Shown: one piece after another, positions 1 through 9,558 of the stretch
How the letters are laid out: every line of letters begins with the position of its first letter
Position numbering within the stretch: position 1 is the stretch's first letter
Source: a virus
Virus record (IMG/VR): IMGVR_UViG_3300047489_000453
Span: 1 to 64,000 of that record
Strand: one strand, 5' to 3'
Length of the DNA stretch: 64,000 nucleotides
Notes under the pieces: model-generated
Told to the model about the DNA's origin: nothing
Seen by the model: the letters and a program-made list of their open reading frames with translations, nothing else
The model's database searches: none
Made by a program: the position numbers and the translations under genes

Positions 1-1518
1 GCCGGACACATCCAACGTATCTTTTTGAAAGTCTAAAGACAACCAGTCTCCAGGTCCTATGCCGCTTATAACGCCGCTTGTTGCTATGGTTAAAAACTTA
101 AAGCCATCCCAGTATAATATCTTTAAACGCTTTGAGGCAAAGTCTATAGTACCCATCATATAAGTGTTAACGTACTTATCGCAGCTGGCAACGTAGGCTG
201 TAGTGAAGTCTATAACAACTCCAGCTGCTCCCTGTGTAGATAGTGGTTTAAAAGCTATAGTAGCTGATACTCTTACTCCTATTGAAACTTGATCATTGTC
301 TTTAGGGTAGGAGTGGTCATAGTTTGCGTAGTCATTCCATATTGCCAAAAACCTTGATCCAGGATTTTTAACCAATAAGGCGTTAGATGAAAAACCTGAT
401 GGAAACTGCCTGCTGTAGTTGCTGTTTTCGTAAACGTAAGAACCTTTTAAGAATTGAAAACTAAACGGAGGCGGAGAGGCCGGCGCATAGGCTAGTGTAT
501 CTAAATAAGGAAGAGCTGACGTGGTCGCTATCTCGCTTGATATGCCTTGGTCCGCGTATACATCATTATTGGTACCGGCTATTGCGTCAGGATCTCCTTC
601 AGCTGCAGCTACGTCAGCACAGACATCGGCATATTGATTAGGCAGATTTCCATATTGGTCTGGAAGATAATCGTCCCTTGTACAGGCCTCTGCCAGTCCT
701 AGTGGCATTTCCAGAGCTATGCCTGTCATTGAGGTGTAAACTAGTTCTTTTTGCTTAATTCCATTTTGAGTAAAGTTTATGTCTATGTTTCCATAACAAT
801 CTGGCTGAATGTTGTTTATGTACTCTACGCTTATCTTTTTACACGAGTCGCTTTCTGGCCTGCCTTGGCACTTGCCTAGGTACTTTTTATAAAGGTTAGC
901 GTCGTCAGACGGGCTAAATAGCTGGAAAACCAGAGCATTAACTGTTCCTAATCCTCTTATGCTTCTCTGCTCGACTGCTACCCTAAGGTCTCCTATACCT
1001 CTTAATGATACGTCACCTATAAGTTTTATGCTGTTATCAATAGTAGACAGTGAAGTAACAGGATAAGACCCGTACGAATACGCTAGCCTTGGAGAGATAA
1101 GAGCCTGATCAGAGTTGCTGAACCTGCCTGAGAATCTTTTTTCTACCCCTTCTCCAAAAACTATCCACCCAAATACTCCGCTGGATAATGCCTTTAACTT
1201 ATAAGGAGTATTAGCTGTCAGCGGCTTAGCGGCTGATATGACGGCTAAGGGTTGGAAGTTTTCCATGGAGCCGGACACATTACTTACACTTGGGTGATTG
1301 TCGTGTCCTACGATTGTAACCGTTACTATTTTGTCTGTGCAATTTATGCTGCTAATTGATGCGAAGCTTCCCAAAGATCTTGGAAATCTAAGTCTTATAT
1401 CTGTGATAATGTCATTAGGAAGATCAAACCCTTCGTCAGACTCCCCAGTGGCAAAATCATCAACAGGGTAGCGTCTGGTCGAGTTTAGATTAAACCAGTT
1501 ATTATTGATAATTGCCAT
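1..1518 (-). CDS. Fibre/appendage-like structural protein, 3' end cut by window edge
   Basis: This frame is open from an ATG at 1518 to the left edge (506 codons), so the C-terminus is missing. The ATG overlaps the upstream stop as TAATG, which suggests translational coupling. The N-terminus has the pattern W-x-N-L-N-S-x-R-x-Y-P shared with the protein at 2871-3821, and around residue 250 there is a segment of the type INNIQPDxxGNIDINF, related to the IN-x-IKP-x-x-x-GNF-x-L repeat in the next two genes. Such NG-x-x-PD-x-x-GNV-like repeats are common in phage tail fibres. It is probably a distal tail or fibre component; the exact role is inferred only from these motifs and its place at the distal end of the tail operon. 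Confidence 0.6.
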   Translation of the reverse strand, partial: MAIINNNWFNLNSTRRYPVDDFATGESDEGFDLPNDIITDIRLRFPRSLGSFASISSINCTDKIVTVTIVGHDNHPSVSNVSGSMENFQPLAVISAAKPLTANTPYKLKALSSGVFGWIVFGEGVEKRFSGRFSNSDQALISPRLAYSYGSYPVTSLSTIDNSIKLIGDVSLRGIGDLRVAVEQRSIRGLGTVNALVFQLFSPSDDANLYKKYLGKCQGRPESDSCKKISVEYINNIQPDCYGNIDINFTQNGIKQKELVYTSMTGIALEMPLGLAEACTRDDYLPDQYGNLPNQYADVCADVAAAEGDPDAIAGTNNDVYADQGISSEIATTSALPYLDTLAYAPASPPPFSFQFLKGSYVYENSNYSRQFPSGFSSNALLVKNPGSRFLAIWNDYANYDHSYPKDNDQVSIGVRVSATIAFKPLSTQGAAGVVIDFTTAYVASCDKYVNTYMMGTIDFASKRLKILYWDGFKFLTIATSGVISGIGPGDWLSLDFQKDTLDVSG

Positions 1519-2849
1519 TAGTCTCTAAGCCCTATCGAGTACGGGTCGGCCGTTCCTAGCAAGTCTCCTCCAGATATATCGATTGAAGCGCTTGCGGATA
1601 TCGCTAAATAGTCTGAACTATCTCCGCCGTCAATACTTACAAAGAACTTAACTTTCGCAGACCTGCCTGGATTTATATTGTCCCATTTAAATACATAGTT
1701 AGGCCAGGAGCCTTCAGCCTCTATAGACAAAGGGCTTGCTCCGTTTGATGGATACCAGATAGTTGAGTTATCTAATAGAACGCCGGTCTTTGCACCGGCG
1801 CTTAAACTAACGTCTATCCTCACAGGTCCTATGCTTGAATTTGAAACGTTACAAAACGTAACTAAGGCAGATGCTGTTCCTGCGCTTGCTGGAAGGGCGA
1901 ATATCCTTACAGCAGCATTTTGTCTGCAAGTTTTTCCGTCTAGCCATCTTTGAGTATTGGCGTAGTGCTGAGTCCTTACTTTCATAGCCCTATCGCCTAG
2001 ATCTTTAAAGCTAGTGTATAGGTTCTGAATAGCCCTATAGGTGTAGACGTAATCATCACACTCGCAGCATGGGAGGCAGTTATTTTTTAAATAAAGAGTA
2101 CTGTCCTGAAACGGCTCGTATCTCGTCGAGTCGCTTTCGCCGTCAATTCCAAACCAGTAACAATCTGTAGCCGCTAATAAGAAATCGCCGTTGTAAGCAG
2201 GCTTTACCGCGTTTATAGATAGAATGGCGTCTGATATGCAGTCTACCGGGCACTCTGGGTACACTCCTTGCCCGGCTCCGGGCACGACGCTTATCTGAAC
2301 TCTATTTGTTTTTCTAGTACCTTCAACGTCCTCAGTAGGTAACACTGACAAGACCATGTTATATCCAGAAACAAGTGATATATTGCCTTGGTACTTTGTT
2401 GCTCCTAGTTTAAAACTATTAACCTTGTAGGTTTCTTTTTGATAAGCCCTGGCGTCAAGATACCCATTAACCGGTGAAAATGACGGGCTTTTGTCGTAGG
2501 AGCTACCGCCGCCATAATACTTTACAGCTGTAAGGTACTTTTCGTCTTTTTCCCATACATAGATAACTCTATCAGCCCCCCACGATCTTTGGTCGGTAGA
2601 TGTAGCCGTAGAGGAATCAAATACAACATTATTATCGCTGTCAGAGATTACTATGTCGCCTGTAGCGTAAGACGCATACTGAAAGCCGGTTACTGCGCTT
2701 ATTTTTAATGGATAAGTATATGTTTCTCTGTCATCAAACGAGAAAAATAAGTCTTCAAACAATCCTTTTACGTCGGAAGACGGAGATGCGAATGGAAAAT
2801 CAGATCCATTTGGAAATACTCCCGATCCGTAGTTTGCTGATACAGCCAT
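1518..2849 (-). CDS. Fibre/appendage-like structural protein with CxxCCxC motif
   Basis: 443 aa, no recognised enzyme domain. In the middle it carries ISDAILSINAVKPAYNGDFL followed after about 35 residues by a cysteine cluster NNCLPCCECDD and then a helical stretch. The same order (IN-x-I/V-KP repeat, acidic DC, Cys cluster, helix) occurs in the neighbour at 2871-3821, so the two share ancestry over this part. The C-terminal 100 residues look like a beta-sandwich (alternating hydrophobic, Gly/Ser-rich). The start ATG has only a weak Shine-Dalgarno, and 21 bases separate it from the previous stop. Probable tail fibre or baseplate appendage protein; the function is inferred from context. Confidence 0.65.
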   Translation of the reverse strand: MAVSANYGSGVFPNGSDFPFASPSSDVKGLFEDLFFSFDDRETYTYPLKISAVTGFQYASYATGDIVISDSDNNVVFDSSTATSTDQRSWGADRVIYVWEKDEKYLTAVKYYGGGSSYDKSPSFSPVNGYLDARAYQKETYKVNSFKLGATKYQGNISLVSGYNMVLSVLPTEDVEGTRKTNRVQISVVPGAGQGVYPECPVDCISDAILSINAVKPAYNGDFLLAATDCYWFGIDGESDSTRYEPFQDSTLYLKNNCLPCCECDDYVYTYRAIQNLYTSFKDLGDRAMKVRTQHYANTQRWLDGKTCRQNAAVRIFALPASAGTASALVTFCNVSNSSIGPVRIDVSLSAGAKTGVLLDNSTIWYPSNGASPLSIEAEGSWPNYVFKWDNINPGRSAKVKFFVSIDGGDSSDYLAISASASIDISGGDLLGTADPYSIGLRD

Positions 2850-2870
2850 TTAGACACCAGTTTAAAATTA

Positions 2871-3821
2871 TTAGCCTGAGCATGATTGTGGGCTGTCACC
2901 CAGCCTGCTTCCTAGTACAGTAAGGTTCATTCGGTTTACTGAGCCTTCAAGCCTGTTTAAAAAGTTTGTAAGGCTGGTTGCGGCATCCCCAAATCTGGCA
3001 AGATCGCTAGTAACGGCCTGCAACTCACTACACCCACAGCACGGCTTAGAGCATACGTCGTTTAGTTTTAACCCACTGTCAATATTATCTAATGTTATGC
3101 AGTCGTCGCCAACAAGTGTAAAGTTTCCGCTACCGTCAGGTTTTATACCGTTTATAGTCCTTATGCAGGCAGCTAAGTCATCGTCGTCTATACAGTTGCA
3201 GTCAACCGTAAGTCCAGCTCCACTTATAGCGTTAAACGTTATGCTGTAGTTTCCGGCTGAGCCTGCGGCGGTGATAGACATATTGGCCCCGGCCACAAAA
3301 CTTATATCACCTTGCAGTCTTTTTGAAGTTGCAGCGCCATTAACTAACGTAACACTGCTAACCCCTCTAATCATTGGCCTTATGGCGTCTGTATCAAGCT
3401 GCCCGGCTGAAAATGAAAAGTTGTAGGACCCGGCCGGTATTGAGTTTAGTTCATCAAGCTTACCAAAAACTATTTTACCAAAACAATCTATGAAGGTGCC
3501 TTCGCCTGCCAGCGAGTAAGTTTTGTATTCCGAATGCGCTGAGAAAGCTATTGTCGACGACGCCACCGTTATACCAGTAGCCCCGTCCCAATATCCTATT
3601 TCCACATTAAGACCGGTGGCAAATACCGATATAGATTTAACGTAAAAGTTTTCTGGATAAGCTACTATTCCTGAATGTATAGGAAGATACAGGCCTAATA
3701 TAAGGCTGTCAGGAATTGTAAACGTTCCAGTAGTGTCAACCTTGGTGGAAAACTCAGCCAAAGGGTAGCTTCTTTGGCTGTTAGCGTTTAACCACTCAAG
3801 ATTCCAAATACCTAGTGGCAT
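2871..3821 (-). CDS. Fibre/appendage-like structural protein, paralogue of neighbour
   Basis: 316 aa. The N-terminus has W-N-L-E-W-L-N-A-N-S-Q-R-S-Y-P-L, matching the start of the protein at 1-1518. Residues about 215-275 contain INGIKPDGSGNFTLVGDDC and the cysteine cluster CSKPCCGC, matching the middle of the protein at 1518-2849. It is therefore a compact member of a three-gene paralogous set. A GGAGG Shine-Dalgarno lies 9 bases before the ATG. The tail-fibre style repeat and distal position suggest a receptor-facing or baseplate-attached protein, but no enzymatic or known receptor domain is visible. Confidence 0.65.
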   Translation of the reverse strand: MPLGIWNLEWLNANSQRSYPLAEFSTKVDTTGTFTIPDSLILGLYLPIHSGIVAYPENFYVKSISVFATGLNVEIGYWDGATGITVASSTIAFSAHSEYKTYSLAGEGTFIDCFGKIVFGKLDELNSIPAGSYNFSFSAGQLDTDAIRPMIRGVSSVTLVNGAATSKRLQGDISFVAGANMSITAAGSAGNYSITFNAISGAGLTVDCNCIDDDDLAACIRTINGIKPDGSGNFTLVGDDCITLDNIDSGLKLNDVCSKPCCGCSELQAVTSDLARFGDAATSLTNFLNRLEGSVNRMNLTVLGSRLGDSPQSCSG

Positions 3822-3842
3822 TCAGAACGACCTCCATGTCGT

Positions 3843-5642
3843 TTATGTTAATACGCCTACGATTTCCAAAAGTCCAACTTCTCCGGCATAACCGTCTCCG
3901 CTGGCCCTTGATATCGTAAAAAATACTATATCCTCTCCGTCAACAGAGACAGGTCCGCTGTCTCTGCTAATATACTCGTCGGCGCTTATCGAGTAAGCAG
4001 TCGTTATACTTAGACTAGAATCTGTTGTAGGTAATGATTCGGCTGTATTTCCGTTAGGCTTTGGTACAACTCTATACGAAAGAGTAAGGGACGGCAAAGT
4101 ACCAGACGTCCTTCCCAGCACTCTAAGTCTTAACTTAAGTGTAGGCGTAGCCGACAAAGTATCAGCGTGCGGTACAAGTACTTTAAGTCTTAGCGAGCTT
4201 GCTTGGGACGGTGGAAGGGCCAGGTACATAACATCTTGATAATATCTTTCTTTGGCGTCGCTTAGTCTTACAACTTGAGGTTGAAGAAGTCTTTGGGATG
4301 TCTCTGACCCGGCAGATATTGTAACTATGCCTTGGTAGACAGTATCCGAATTAACATCGGACGGGTCTAAAAGACGAGTGTGAGTAGCCGTCATAGTGAC
4401 GCTGTTGTCGGCCGCCACCAGCCCTTCAAGAACACGGCCTCTTTTAAATTTGCTTGTTTCAACTTCTTTAAAAACAAGAGACCCCAAAGTTGTATCGTTG
4501 TCTATGGCTAGTCCAAGATCTAGGCCTATCTTAAGAGGTCCAGTATTGGCTGGCTTATTGTCATAGCACCCAACCACAGTTAAGCCAGATCCTTCAATAG
4601 GATCTAGACTGGTGACAACTGTTTTTTCAAGGCCGTAAGAGGCTTTAGCAAATCTCAGAATTAGTTTTCTTGTAATACTCCTGGGGCATTCTGGTGTCGC
4701 GCTTTGGGACATCGACGATGATCCCAGATAATTAGCCCACGGCACATCCTCATAGCAGTCTGACATCCACCATATGCCGTTGACATCAACCACAACCAGG
4801 CCAGTTTTACCTAATGGAAGCTCGACTCCGTTACCGTCTGACTCGCTTTTAAATAGAGTAAGGCTGGCTGACTCTGTCGGCATAGGCGGGAATACATTAT
4901 AAAGAGCTAGATGCTCTTTTATGTTATACCCAAATACGGCCCCTGTAGGCGCTAATCCATTAAAGGTAGAATGACTGGCAGGCAGCCATCCCCTTAAATT
5001 ATCGTCTGCGTTGATTACTGAATGTGTACCGCCAGGCCCAGGGCTAGGAGATTCTCCAGCAGGGTCTAGATCTAATTCAAACTCATAGTGTACATGATTG
5101 AACGGCCCGTCTCTAAGTTGGGGCTGGACATATACGTTACCGCTTTCGTCAGCGTGAAGGACAGCCACGTCGGCTATAGCCGGCTTTCTTGATAACTTGC
5201 CTTTAACTTTTCCAGAAAGAAAATATCTGCCTGCCGTTAGAGGTAGAGAATCATCTATTACAGATGCTATGTCGACAGCGTATCTGCCAAATAACACTAC
5301 GTCGGCTATAGTGGCTGTATGCTTATAACTAACTATACCTACGACATCAGAAAGTGGAGACGTCTCCAAAGCCCCATTTTCTCTATTAAATTTAAATTCC
5401 GCTAGAGCCCTCTCAAACCTTGAGGCGGCAGAGTTCCAGTAAACGGCCATTCCTATGGTTGCTTCTGATTCGATTGGAGCTTCAAATTGTACAAGGGCTT
5501 CCTTGCTTTCTATTCCGTCTATTCTATCTTTAAGATAACGGGACTGGTTTTCCAGAGCCCTAGTAGGACGGCTGTCTACTTTTGATTCTACTGCTTCTCC
5601 GTCCTTAACGTGCTCGACCTTATTTGTCCAAGATGATGCCAT
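3843..5642 (-). CDS. Structural protein, probable tail appendage
   Basis: 599 aa, no recognised catalytic motif. The first 40 residues are charged and helical. Next comes a region (about 50-160) with the pattern IGMAVYWNSAASRFERAL and GRYFLSGKVKGKLS, resembling the small beta domains used in phage fibre-attachment proteins. The rest is beta-rich and Ser/Thr-rich. GAGGTGA lies 7 bases before the ATG. One of the window's GGAGACGTCTCC palindromes sits in this gene at codons 92-97 and here, unlike elsewhere, is read in the frame ETSP. Probable virion protein of the baseplate periphery or fibre base; the assignment rests on context. Confidence 0.55.
   Translation of the reverse strand: MASSWTNKVEHVKDGEAVESKVDSRPTRALENQSRYLKDRIDGIESKEALVQFEAPIESEATIGMAVYWNSAASRFERALAEFKFNRENGALETSPLSDVVGIVSYKHTATIADVVLFGRYAVDIASVIDDSLPLTAGRYFLSGKVKGKLSRKPAIADVAVLHADESGNVYVQPQLRDGPFNHVHYEFELDLDPAGESPSPGPGGTHSVINADDNLRGWLPASHSTFNGLAPTGAVFGYNIKEHLALYNVFPPMPTESASLTLFKSESDGNGVELPLGKTGLVVVDVNGIWWMSDCYEDVPWANYLGSSSMSQSATPECPRSITRKLILRFAKASYGLEKTVVTSLDPIEGSGLTVVGCYDNKPANTGPLKIGLDLGLAIDNDTTLGSLVFKEVETSKFKRGRVLEGLVAADNSVTMTATHTRLLDPSDVNSDTVYQGIVTISAGSETSQRLLQPQVVRLSDAKERYYQDVMYLALPPSQASSLRLKVLVPHADTLSATPTLKLRLRVLGRTSGTLPSLTLSYRVVPKPNGNTAESLPTTDSSLSITTAYSISADEYISRDSGPVSVDGEDIVFFTISRASGDGYAGEVGLLEIVGVLT
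5355..5368. repeat. Palindromic site, perfect (TGGAGACGTCTCCA)
   Basis: Full 14-base palindrome, inside the 599-aa structural gene. It is the one strong member read in the VETSP-type frame. Confidence 0.8.
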
Positions 5643-5659
5643 TACTATTCACCTCAGTA

Positions 5660-6253
5660 TTATTTAAACTGCTCTGTCCAGCTTACTCCAATCTGGCTAG
5701 AAGCCTGCTTTAAGACCTGGTTCGCTGTCGGGTAATATTCTCTGGCGAATATAAGATCTTTTGTCCTGTCTTCCCACTTAGGCATAGCCACTAAAGCCAG
5801 CCCAAATACTTTACTGTTGGCGGCTACAGAAAACGTCTTGCCATGCACTCCTATGCTGCCGCTGGTTTGTGCAAAAAAAGTAAGCTGGTTTGTTAGCGTT
5901 GACGACCCCTCGTAACCGCTTATAAGCGAAGCTTTCGGAGATGATATAAGCTGTACTCTCAAAAAATCCCTGCTAGCGCTAGCTGACAAACCCGAGTAGT
6001 ACTCAATACCCTCTGACCTATCAAAAGACGGCGGAGTAACTGTGTCTCCTGAGGAGGCTAGGTTTTCAAACTCTATGTACATTCCCGACACCTTGTACTC
6101 AGTCAGCCCCTCTCCAAATAGCTTACATGCTATTTCCCCCCATCCCCATTGAATTTGATTGTGGAAAGAGCACTTAGGCGTCCATAGCCCGCTCTCTGAC
6201 ACCTCGTAGGTTTTTATAAACCCCTCTACATTTCCATTAAAGCCTGTGATCAT
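5660..6253 (-). CDS. Small structural protein of the baseplate/fibre region
   Basis: 197 aa from the ATG at 6253, which has AGGTAA 4 bases upstream. A longer reading from a GTG at 6268 would overlap the previous gene and lacks its own ribosome site, so I prefer the ATG. The protein is beta-rich with a Trp-rich start (GLWTPKCSFHNQIQWGWGEI) and no known catalytic residues. It lies 7 bases after the stop of the 493-aa gene, so the two are likely co-translated. Unknown function; the position suggests a tail or baseplate component. Confidence 0.6.
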   Translation of the reverse strand: MITGFNGNVEGFIKTYEVSESGLWTPKCSFHNQIQWGWGEIACKLFGEGLTEYKVSGMYIEFENLASSGDTVTPPSFDRSEGIEYYSGLSASASRDFLRVQLISSPKASLISGYEGSSTLTNQLTFFAQTSGSIGVHGKTFSVAANSKVFGLALVAMPKWEDRTKDLIFAREYYPTANQVLKQASSQIGVSWTEQFK

Positions 6254-6260
6254 TGTTACC

Positions 6261-7742
6261 TCACGCACATGAGCTGCTTATGGACTTTACACTTATAGCC
6301 GAATTTAAAAAATAAATGGCGTCAAAACCTTCAAAGGTTTCAGCGGCAGTATATTGGTCTTCGCTAGATGATTGTACATTAAATGCGCTGTCAATTGCGA
6401 GTGGAGCTTCAAAAATGAAGAACACTCCGTCCCCGAGCGCAACTAAGTCTGGAATAAGGCTTATTCTTGGCAGGGTTGTGGTAATTGCAGAAACTTTTAT
6501 TGTTACTAGGGTAAAGCCACCAGGTATCATTTCATCTACAAGAAATCTTAATGGATTTATCTGATAAGGCAGATCAACCTTAGAAGGCTGCCCAATCTTT
6601 TCTACTCTTTTATCAAGCCCTTCTGCTAAAGTTTTGCCGTATGATTCACTGTTATTGTTTATAAGTTCCCAGAACATATCAACATCAAGAGGGTGGCCTC
6701 CAACGTAAAACTTAGCCTCCGTCTTTTGCCCCTCTGTTTCTTTTACTTGTAGATCTACGCTTTTATTAACAAAGCCTAGATCGTACATAAAATCATTGCT
6801 TATAAACCCTTTAGTCAGGTTTATGGCATTTATGCTGGATATGTCGCTGTTTCTTTTAAGTTCTTTTAAAACAAGAGCATCAGTTAGCGACTGCCCTTCT
6901 ATAACGACCTCGTCTGTAGTTACAGCAGCTGTCGCTGTAGGCGGCACAAAATACACATTTTTATTGGTTACTATTACTTTTCTTATCGAGCCGTGAACTC
7001 TCTCCACCGTTTCTGTGCCGGCAGCCACAGGTAATCCAAGAGAGGTTCCAAGTATGTGCCCTAGCCTACCAGACGACATTCCTATCATTATTGAATCGTA
7101 GACGTTGTTTATAAACGCTTTGTATGAGTCGTTAGAATCGCCGTCTACGCCAACCGGTATGCCATATATGTCTTGAATTGACCTTTTATCTATTTTAGGC
7201 CTGAACATCCACATGGATAGCTGAAAGTCGCTTGTTCCGTCTTTATTATTTACGTTCGTCTTAGCCAGAGATTCGTTTAAGAATGGATCTGAATTAAACA
7301 CTATTTTATTTAGCTTACTGTCTATTACAAAATCTATTCCTTCTATTAGGGATAACGAAGGATCGGCAACCCTATTATATATTTGACTTACGGAGGCTAC
7401 CCCTGATGGTAAATCCCAGGCGTATCCTACAGATTTACCATATAAGAAAGCGGAATCGCCGTAGTGCCTGTAACCGCCATAATTATCTTTTGTCGACGTT
7501 CCGTTTGATTTTAGTATAGGGAAATACAACCAGCTTTTAGTGCTAAGCGGGTTTATTAGCTGCCTGCTTTTAGTTCTATAGATCTCTTCCCAGTAATCTC
7601 TTATCTGCTGCCATAAAGTATTCCTGGCCGATACTAGGTCTGAAACTTGGTCTTTTCCCTCGTAAACTTCGTTCCAATAGCCACCAACCAACGAAGTAGT
7701 TTTCGATGGAACATCTAGATCATCTTTTGGAAACTTAAACAT
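6261..7742 (-). CDS. Structural protein, baseplate-associated, unknown
   Basis: 493 aa, no family recognised. The N-terminal 70 residues are charged and rich in Trp/Tyr (WQQIRDYWEEIYRTKSRQL), suggesting a helical attachment segment; the remainder alternates beta-rich and charged stretches. GGGAG lies 7 bases before the ATG. It sits between the subtilisin-like protease and the small 197-aa structural gene. By position it is probably a baseplate or tail-fibre connector. Nothing visible supports an enzymatic role. Confidence 0.55.
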   Translation of the reverse strand: MFKFPKDDLDVPSKTTSLVGGYWNEVYEGKDQVSDLVSARNTLWQQIRDYWEEIYRTKSRQLINPLSTKSWLYFPILKSNGTSTKDNYGGYRHYGDSAFLYGKSVGYAWDLPSGVASVSQIYNRVADPSLSLIEGIDFVIDSKLNKIVFNSDPFLNESLAKTNVNNKDGTSDFQLSMWMFRPKIDKRSIQDIYGIPVGVDGDSNDSYKAFINNVYDSIMIGMSSGRLGHILGTSLGLPVAAGTETVERVHGSIRKVIVTNKNVYFVPPTATAAVTTDEVVIEGQSLTDALVLKELKRNSDISSINAINLTKGFISNDFMYDLGFVNKSVDLQVKETEGQKTEAKFYVGGHPLDVDMFWELINNNSESYGKTLAEGLDKRVEKIGQPSKVDLPYQINPLRFLVDEMIPGGFTLVTIKVSAITTTLPRISLIPDLVALGDGVFFIFEAPLAIDSAFNVQSSSEDQYTAAETFEGFDAIYFLNSAISVKSISSSCA

Positions 7743-7756
7743 GCGACTCCCTCTCC

Positions 7757-8818
7757 TTAGGGATTTTGATTATCGCATAATTTTTTAACAAAAGAAATGA
7801 GCTTCTCAAGGCCGTTCTTGGTAAAGTCAGCCGGGCTTAGAGTGATACTTGAGCCGGGGCCGAATTTTGATTTAGAACTGGTCTTATTTAATAGCTTCTT
7901 TGCTTCCCTTAGCGCGCTGTTGGGTTCTATTAAACCCCAGCCATAAGTCGTGTCTATTCCAGATTTTCCGGCATCTACTGCTGTTTTATAAAAAGTATCA
8001 GTAATCTTGCCAACAAGCGCCTTGTACTTTATGTTTTCTGCCTTTAAAGCTGACAAAACAAGGGCTAGAACCCCTGCTACAAATGGCGTCGCCATGGAGG
8101 TTCCTGACAGTTTGGCATATCCTTTGGGGGGCCAGCAAGAAGTAACGTCAACTCCTGGGGCCGCTATATTAACTTTTCCTCTACTAGAAAACTTAGCCGC
8201 TAAGTTAGACCTATCTACGGCTGCAACTGAAATGCACTCCTTCATATTAGCAGGATAGTCAGTTGTGTTTTCTCCAGGTCCTTCATTACCGGCGGCCGCT
8301 ACTAAATAACAACCTTTTGAGTAAGCGTATTTTATCGCCGCCATTATTGCTTTGTCTGCGGAGCTAGAGCCAAAGCTCATAGATATAATGTCAGCGCCGC
8401 TGTTAGCGGCCCATTTAATTCCTTCTGATATCCATGACGCACTTCCGGCACCTTCGTCGTTTAAAACTTTACCTACCAACAACTTACACTCAGGGGCCAC
8501 CCCTATTATGCCACTGTCGTTTTTATTGCCAGAAACAATACCGGCGCAGTGTGTACCGTGCCCGTTATTGTCATGCGGACCAGAGGAAGAGCCTGTAAAA
8601 TCTTTAGCTGTAAATATCTGCCCAATAAGGTCTGGATGATTAAGGGAAGCCCCTGTGTCTAATACCGCAACTTTTATGTTTTTTCCAGAGGTCGTCCTCC
8701 AGGCCTCAGGTATGTTAAACGCAGTAAGTCCCCAGTCTATTGTTTCTGAACAGGCTACGCTTAGGCTTTCAACATTAAAAGGAGGCAGTTTATAGGGAAG
8801 CTTATCCTTTCTTTTCAT
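7757..8818 (-). CDS. Subtilisin-like serine protease (peptidase S8)
   Basis: 353 aa from the ATG at 8818, preceded by GAGGG; a longer TTG start at 8851 lacks a ribosome site. The catalytic triad of the subtilase family is complete: Asp54 in VAVLDTGASLNHPDL, His87 in NNGHGTHCAGI and Ser241 in GTSMATPFVAG, with the oxyanion Asn178 in VAAAGNEG. Only about 30 residues precede the catalytic core, so there is no recognisable signal peptide or long propeptide. That fits a protein made in the host cytoplasm and assembled into the virion or released at lysis, rather than a secreted enzyme. It ends an array of small membrane proteins and follows a papain-like protease in the same operon. Likely roles, by inference, are cleavage of surface or S-layer protein during entry or lysis, or virion maturation. 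Confidence 0.9.
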   Translation of the reverse strand: MKRKDKLPYKLPPFNVESLSVACSETIDWGLTAFNIPEAWRTTSGKNIKVAVLDTGASLNHPDLIGQIFTAKDFTGSSSGPHDNNGHGTHCAGIVSGNKNDSGIIGVAPECKLLVGKVLNDEGAGSASWISEGIKWAANSGADIISMSFGSSSADKAIMAAIKYAYSKGCYLVAAAGNEGPGENTTDYPANMKECISVAAVDRSNLAAKFSSRGKVNIAAPGVDVTSCWPPKGYAKLSGTSMATPFVAGVLALVLSALKAENIKYKALVGKITDTFYKTAVDAGKSGIDTTYGWGLIEPNSALREAKKLLNKTSSKSKFGPGSSITLSPADFTKNGLEKLISFVKKLCDNQNP

Positions 8819-9182
8819 CTTTATTTCCCTCGGCAGGATAGTTATTTTCAATCCACTTTAAAAGTAATTTTATAAGGATGGGCAGCAGCCATACAGGAAT
8901 TGTAAAACTTGACGCTTTAATTCCGCTACTGTTTTGATTTATTACGCTCTCAAGAGTATCTGCTACAAGTTTTTTTGAGGCTTTAGGAGCTCTTACCGCT
9001 TTAAGACTATAGCTGTCAGCAGCATAGCTCATCATGTATGTTATCAGCTCCAAGGCAGCATGAGCCGCTTTCCACTTATCAAATGGAATTTTGCCCCTAA
9101 TCATGCCTATTAATAATGTGGCTGATGCCGTAGGAAAACCTATAGCGGTAACTTTAAAAGTTTTTGTATTCTTAGATGCCAT
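8802..9182 (-). CDS. Small protein with C-terminal membrane segment
   Basis: 126 aa from the ATG at 9182, which has GAAGAG just upstream and directly follows the preceding stop. The middle is helical (KAAHAALELITYMMSYAAD). Near the C-terminus a hydrophobic stretch IPVWLLPILIKLLLKWI is followed by a short charged tail, typical of a single membrane-spanning segment. It overlaps the protease gene by 17 bases. The size, topology and neighbours (two other small membrane proteins and proteases) make a holin or lysis-accessory role possible, but no holin family is recognised. Confidence 0.6.
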   Translation of the reverse strand: MASKNTKTFKVTAIGFPTASATLLIGMIRGKIPFDKWKAAHAALELITYMMSYAADSYSLKAVRAPKASKKLVADTLESVINQNSSGIKASSFTIPVWLLPILIKLLLKWIENNYPAEGNKDEKKG

Positions 9183-9183
9183 G

Positions 9184-9558
9184 TTACTCTTCCACTCCAT
9201 CTATAATTAAGTTTACGTCTTTCTTTGATAACTTTGATGCGGCTGAGCTAATAGCTTTCTCTATAAGCACAAGACCTTCGTCGGCTGCCTTTGTCCTGGG
9301 AAGTGTTATTTTATTTTCCTTTAGACTCGCCCTTATAGCCTTTCTAATTTTTATCTTATCAAGAACATTTGGAGACTTAATGTGCTCCAAAGCCTGTTCA
9401 GAGTCATACTTACACATTTTTGAAAGCTTTACTAGATTAACTATTATGGATACCAAGGCCGATATGACTACTATAGTAGGCACTATAAAGCCTTTGCCGT
9501 TAAGGTCTTCTTGAAGTTTTGGGGCTATCTTTTGAGCTATTTTTTCAATATCAGTCAT
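9184..9558 (-). CDS. Small membrane protein
   Basis: 124 aa from the ATG at 9558 (MTDIEKIAQKI). The upstream frame to 9627 overlaps the preceding gene by more than 70 bases and is less likely coding. The GGAG that could serve as ribosome site is part of the palindromic repeat at 9559-9572. Residues about 20-42 (GFIVPTIVVISALVSIIVNLV) form one membrane segment; the remainder is a charged helical cytoplasmic-type domain rich in Lys. It lies in a run of three small membrane proteins, which suggests a lysis or envelope-interaction cassette. Confidence 0.6.
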   Translation of the reverse strand: MTDIEKIAQKIAPKLQEDLNGKGFIVPTIVVISALVSIIVNLVKLSKMCKYDSEQALEHIKSPNVLDKIKIRKAIRASLKENKITLPRTKAADEGLVLIEKAISSAASKLSKKDVNLIIDGVEE

